This document shows positions 34,416-36,655 of a stretch of 36,655 bases of DNA, piece after piece (position 1 is the stretch's first letter; each line of letters starts with the position of its first letter). Location of the stretch: the NCBI GenBank assembly GCA_001513285.1, contig LFTI01000042.1:1-36655 (forward strand). The letters are read 5' to 3'. Below the pieces are notes generated by a model. It did no database searches. It was not told the origin of the DNA and saw only the letters and a list, made by a program, of their open reading frames with translations. The DNA comes from Rikenellaceae bacterium DTU049 (GTDB lineage: Bacteria > Bacteroidota > Bacteroidia > Bacteroidales > DTU049). The translations under genes were made by a program, and so were the position numbers.

Positions 34416-35690
34416 ATGTCTGCAAATAAAAAAATTGCTATTCATACGTTAGGATGTAAACTTAATTTTGCTGAATCTTCTTTTTTATTAGATAAATTCA
34501 GAGAAAAGGATTATGAGATAGTATCTTTTAATGAAGATGCGGATATTTATATTATACATAGCTGTACTGTTACCGCTACTGCTGACAAAAAAACTCGTCA
34601 AATTATTAATAAAGTAAAAAATGCAAAGCCCACAGCTCAGATAGCCCTCATTGGCTGTATGGTAGATAATTTATCCTCTGATAATGCTATTTTTAATAAA
34701 ACTACTTGGGCACTAGGAAATAAAAACAAAATGCTGCTGCCAGAAATTATAGACAATGAAAATTTTGATTATATCTCTAATGGTTTTGATTTTCAAATAG
34801 CTGTTAGTACGCTTGACAGGACTAGATCATTTCTAAAAATCCAAGATGGATGCGATTATTTCTGTACTTATTGCACTATACCATATGTACGTGGACGTAG
34901 CAGAAGTGCTAAGATAGATGAAGTATTAGAGCAATTAGATAAGTTGGTAGACGAAGGCATAAAAGAAGTTATTTTCACTGGTGTAAATATAGGGGATTTT
35001 GGTAAAAATGATGGTGAGAATTTTTATAATTTACTTAAAACTATTGCAGATAAGCATTATCCTATGAGATTTCGTATTAGCTCTATAGAACCAGATTTAT
35101 TAAGCCAAGAAATTATAGATTTAGTCGCTAGTGAGGAAGTTTTCATGCCACATTTTCATATTCCCCTGCAGCATGGTAGCGATAGGATTTTGAAATTAAT
35201 GAGACGTAGATATACTTCTACAGATTTTTCTAATCTTATTTATTCAATTAAAAAATCTATTTCCGAAGCTTTTATTGCTAATGACGTCATTGTAGGCTTC
35301 CCAGGTGAGAGCGATAATGACTTTAATGAGATGTATGCTTTATTAAAAGATTTGCCCATTGCATATTTACATGTTTTCCCATATAGTGATAGACCTTTAG
35401 CTAGATCATTTAATTTTGATGATAAAATCTCGCCAGAAATTAAAAAACAAAGATCTACTGCTTTGATTAAATTGAGTAATAAGAAACATGAAGATTTTTG
35501 TAAAAATTTTTTAAATATGACTGCCAATGTATTATGGGAGACAAAAAAAGAAGATGATTTTATAAGTGGTTATACTGAGAACTATATTCGTGTTTTTAGT
35601 AATTTCGATGAAAATTTAATTAATAAAATTTCTAAGGTAAGATTAGAAAAGATAGAGAATAATAGAATAATAGCTAAAATAATTGAATAA
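34416..35690 (+). CDS. mtaB: tRNA (t6A37) methylthiotransferase MtaB
   Basis: This 424-aa radical SAM enzyme adds a methylthio group to t6A37 of tRNAs reading ANN codons. The N-terminal MTTase domain holds the second iron-sulfur cluster cysteines C14, C50 and C81. The radical SAM cluster is C146-x3-C150-x2-C153 (DGCDYFCTYC). The segments PYVRGRSRS and FTGVNIGDFG are typical of MtaB rather than MiaB or RimO. A TRAM-like C-terminal portion (from about 365) is present but short. It overlaps the next gene by one base (TAATG). Confidence 0.95.
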   Translation: MSANKKIAIHTLGCKLNFAESSFLLDKFREKDYEIVSFNEDADIYIIHSCTVTATADKKTRQIINKVKNAKPTAQIALIGCMVDNLSSDNAIFNKTTWALGNKNKMLLPEIIDNENFDYISNGFDFQIAVSTLDRTRSFLKIQDGCDYFCTYCTIPYVRGRSRSAKIDEVLEQLDKLVDEGIKEVIFTGVNIGDFGKNDGENFYNLLKTIADKHYPMRFRISSIEPDLLSQEIIDLVASEEVFMPHFHIPLQHGSDRILKLMRRRYTSTDFSNLIYSIKKSISEAFIANDVIVGFPGESDNDFNEMYALLKDLPIAYLHVFPYSDRPLARSFNFDDKISPEIKKQRSTALIKLSNKKHEDFCKNFLNMTANVLWETKKEDDFISGYTENYIRVFSNFDENLINKISKVRLEKIENNRIIAKIIE

Positions 35691-36499
35691 TGAAAAATGA
35701 AAGTTTAGTAGAGATTTTAATGCCAAAAGTGATAGAGCTAGTCGAGGAAGTTGGCGATTTCATAGTAAAAGAAAGGCGAAATTTCGACATGAATAGGGTA
35801 GAGGAGAAGTCGCCACGCAATTTAGTCTCTTATGTAGATAAAACTGCAGAAGAGAAATTAATTGATGGTTTATCGATTTTATTGCCAAATAGCAGTTTTT
35901 TGAGTGAGGAATTTCATAGTTTAGAAATATTAGATGAACTTAGCTGGATCATTGATCCATTAGATGGTACTACAAATTTTGTTCATAATTTCCCTCTTTA
36001 TACTGTAAGTGTAGCTCTAGCTGTAGAGCAAGAACTTATGCTAGGTGTAGTTTATGATCCTCTGCATAAAGAGATGTTTCATGCTATTCGCAATCATGGT
36101 GCTTATCTGAATGAAAGACAAATTCATGTGTCTAAAACATCTACCTTTAATAATTCTTTGTGGGCAACAGGTTTCCCATATCAAGATTTTGGTAAATTAA
36201 AAGAATACGTAGATTTTTTCTATCATCTCATAAAAGTATCTCACGGTGTACGTCGCTTAGGTAGTGCAGCAGCCGACCTAGCATGGACAGCTTGTGGCAG
36301 AGTAGATGGTTTTTATGAATATGGACTAAGCCCGTGGGATGTGGCTGGTGGTGCGATAATTGTTAAAGAAGCTGGTGGTAAAATTACCAATTTCACTGGT
36401 GGTGATGAAGTATTATTCTCTAAAGAAATTATCGCAAGCAATAGCTTAATACATAATGAATTTTTAGATAATTTCGAAAAAATCTATTTCAGCATTTAA
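35690..36499 (+). CDS. Inositol monophosphatase family protein
   Basis: This 269-aa protein has the lithium-sensitive phosphatase fold. Metal-binding motifs are SEE (73-75, family GEE), IDPLDGTTNF (88-97) and WDVAGGAIIVKEAGG (about 216-230), with the usual RRLGSAAADLAWTACGRVDGFYE before the last one. The substrate could be myo-inositol phosphate or another small sugar or nucleotide phosphate (SuhB-like or CysQ-like); the DPLDGTTNF motif is typical of IMPase/SuhB. It starts on the last base of the mtaB stop codon, so the two are translationally coupled. Confidence 0.93.
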   Translation: MKNESLVEILMPKVIELVEEVGDFIVKERRNFDMNRVEEKSPRNLVSYVDKTAEEKLIDGLSILLPNSSFLSEEFHSLEILDELSWIIDPLDGTTNFVHNFPLYTVSVALAVEQELMLGVVYDPLHKEMFHAIRNHGAYLNERQIHVSKTSTFNNSLWATGFPYQDFGKLKEYVDFFYHLIKVSHGVRRLGSAAADLAWTACGRVDGFYEYGLSPWDVAGGAIIVKEAGGKITNFTGGDEVLFSKEIIASNSLIHNEFLDNFEKIYFSI

Positions 36500-36514
36500 A
36501 AACAAATAGATTGC

Positions 36515-36610
36515 ATGCTATCTTTGGTTGAAAAATATTTTAATGAGATATCGGACTTTCAGTTATCACAATTAGAAAATTATAAAAATGTTTTTGAATT
36601 AGGCATTTAG
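36515..36610 (+). pseudogene. Truncated 31-codon rsmG-like fragment
   Basis: The small reading frame begins MLSLVEKYFNEISDFQLSQL and ends at TAG 36608-36610. It resembles the first 30 residues of Bacteroidota RsmG (16S rRNA m7G527 methyltransferase), which typically start with a LILKYFPxLTxxQxxQF pattern. The expected WNxKINVISRKD continuation is missing in the following bases. It is either a decayed copy or a chance resemblance; the match rests on remembered sequences. Confidence 0.35.
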
Positions 36611-36629
36611 ATAATAAGAGAAAAAGTAG

Positions 36630-36637
36630 TAAATTTG
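36630..36637 (+). promoter_or_regulatory. -7 promoter element for a gene beyond the window
   Basis: TAAATTTG matches TAnnTTTG. The purine-rich stretch after it runs off the right edge, so the gene it serves probably starts just outside. Confidence 0.45.
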
Positions 36638-36655
36638 CAGAAATAAAAAATAAAA

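Overview
The window is AT-rich DNA from a member of the Bacteroidota. The evidence is the recurring promoter motif TAnnTTTG (usually TAATTTTG) just upstream of many genes, the lack of Shine-Dalgarno sequences, two secreted proteins with type IX secretion (T9SS) architecture, and marker genes typical of the phylum (BT_3928-family DoxX protein, dihydroorotate-dehydrogenase-like protein, the tgt-lptF/G pair, single-chain glycyl-tRNA synthetase, Bacteroidota-type FtsE). Genus and species cannot be told from the sequence.

Layout: 1-9005 is a minus-strand housekeeping block. Read 5'->3' on that strand it runs tRNA-Gln(UUG), a hairpin terminator or attenuator, rimP, nusA, infB, a ribonuclease Z gene, gyrB, and a SIMPL-domain protein. 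9156-10166 holds the first IS1595/ISXO2-like transposase-type gene. 10351-18428 carries lptF/G-tgt, a BT_3928-family protein, panC and a 1010-aa TPR protein on the minus strand, with rdgB on the plus strand. 18519-19502 is a DHOD-like gene, followed by a frameshifted small membrane-protein pseudogene and a second IS1595-like element with visible terminal inverted repeats (20023-21098). 21323-25577 is a plus-strand group: an ECF-like sigma factor, a choice-of-anchor-L/T9SS type B adhesin-like protein, and rarA. 25578-26150 is a repeat-rich convergent gap holding a 279-bp MITE-like palindromic element and pyrimidine-rich 7/8-mer tandem arrays that run into the 3' end of an MFS sugar transporter gene. 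27541-36499 contains a 1292-aa T9SS surface protein, glyS-ftsE (4-bp overlap), a second repeat-rich gap, a DsrE-like protein, and mtaB-IMPase (1-bp overlap). A 31-codon rsmG-like fragment and an outgoing promoter close the window.

Most genes are core translation, replication, envelope and cofactor functions. The points of interest lie between and around them. Two full-length paralogous transposase-like proteins share replacements at the positions where I expect catalytic residues. Two intergenic regions share the same families of palindromic and tandem repeats. The tRNA-terminator-rimP-nusA-infB arrangement resembles the E. coli metY operon. I saw no CRISPR array, restriction system, toxin-antitoxin pair or phage module.
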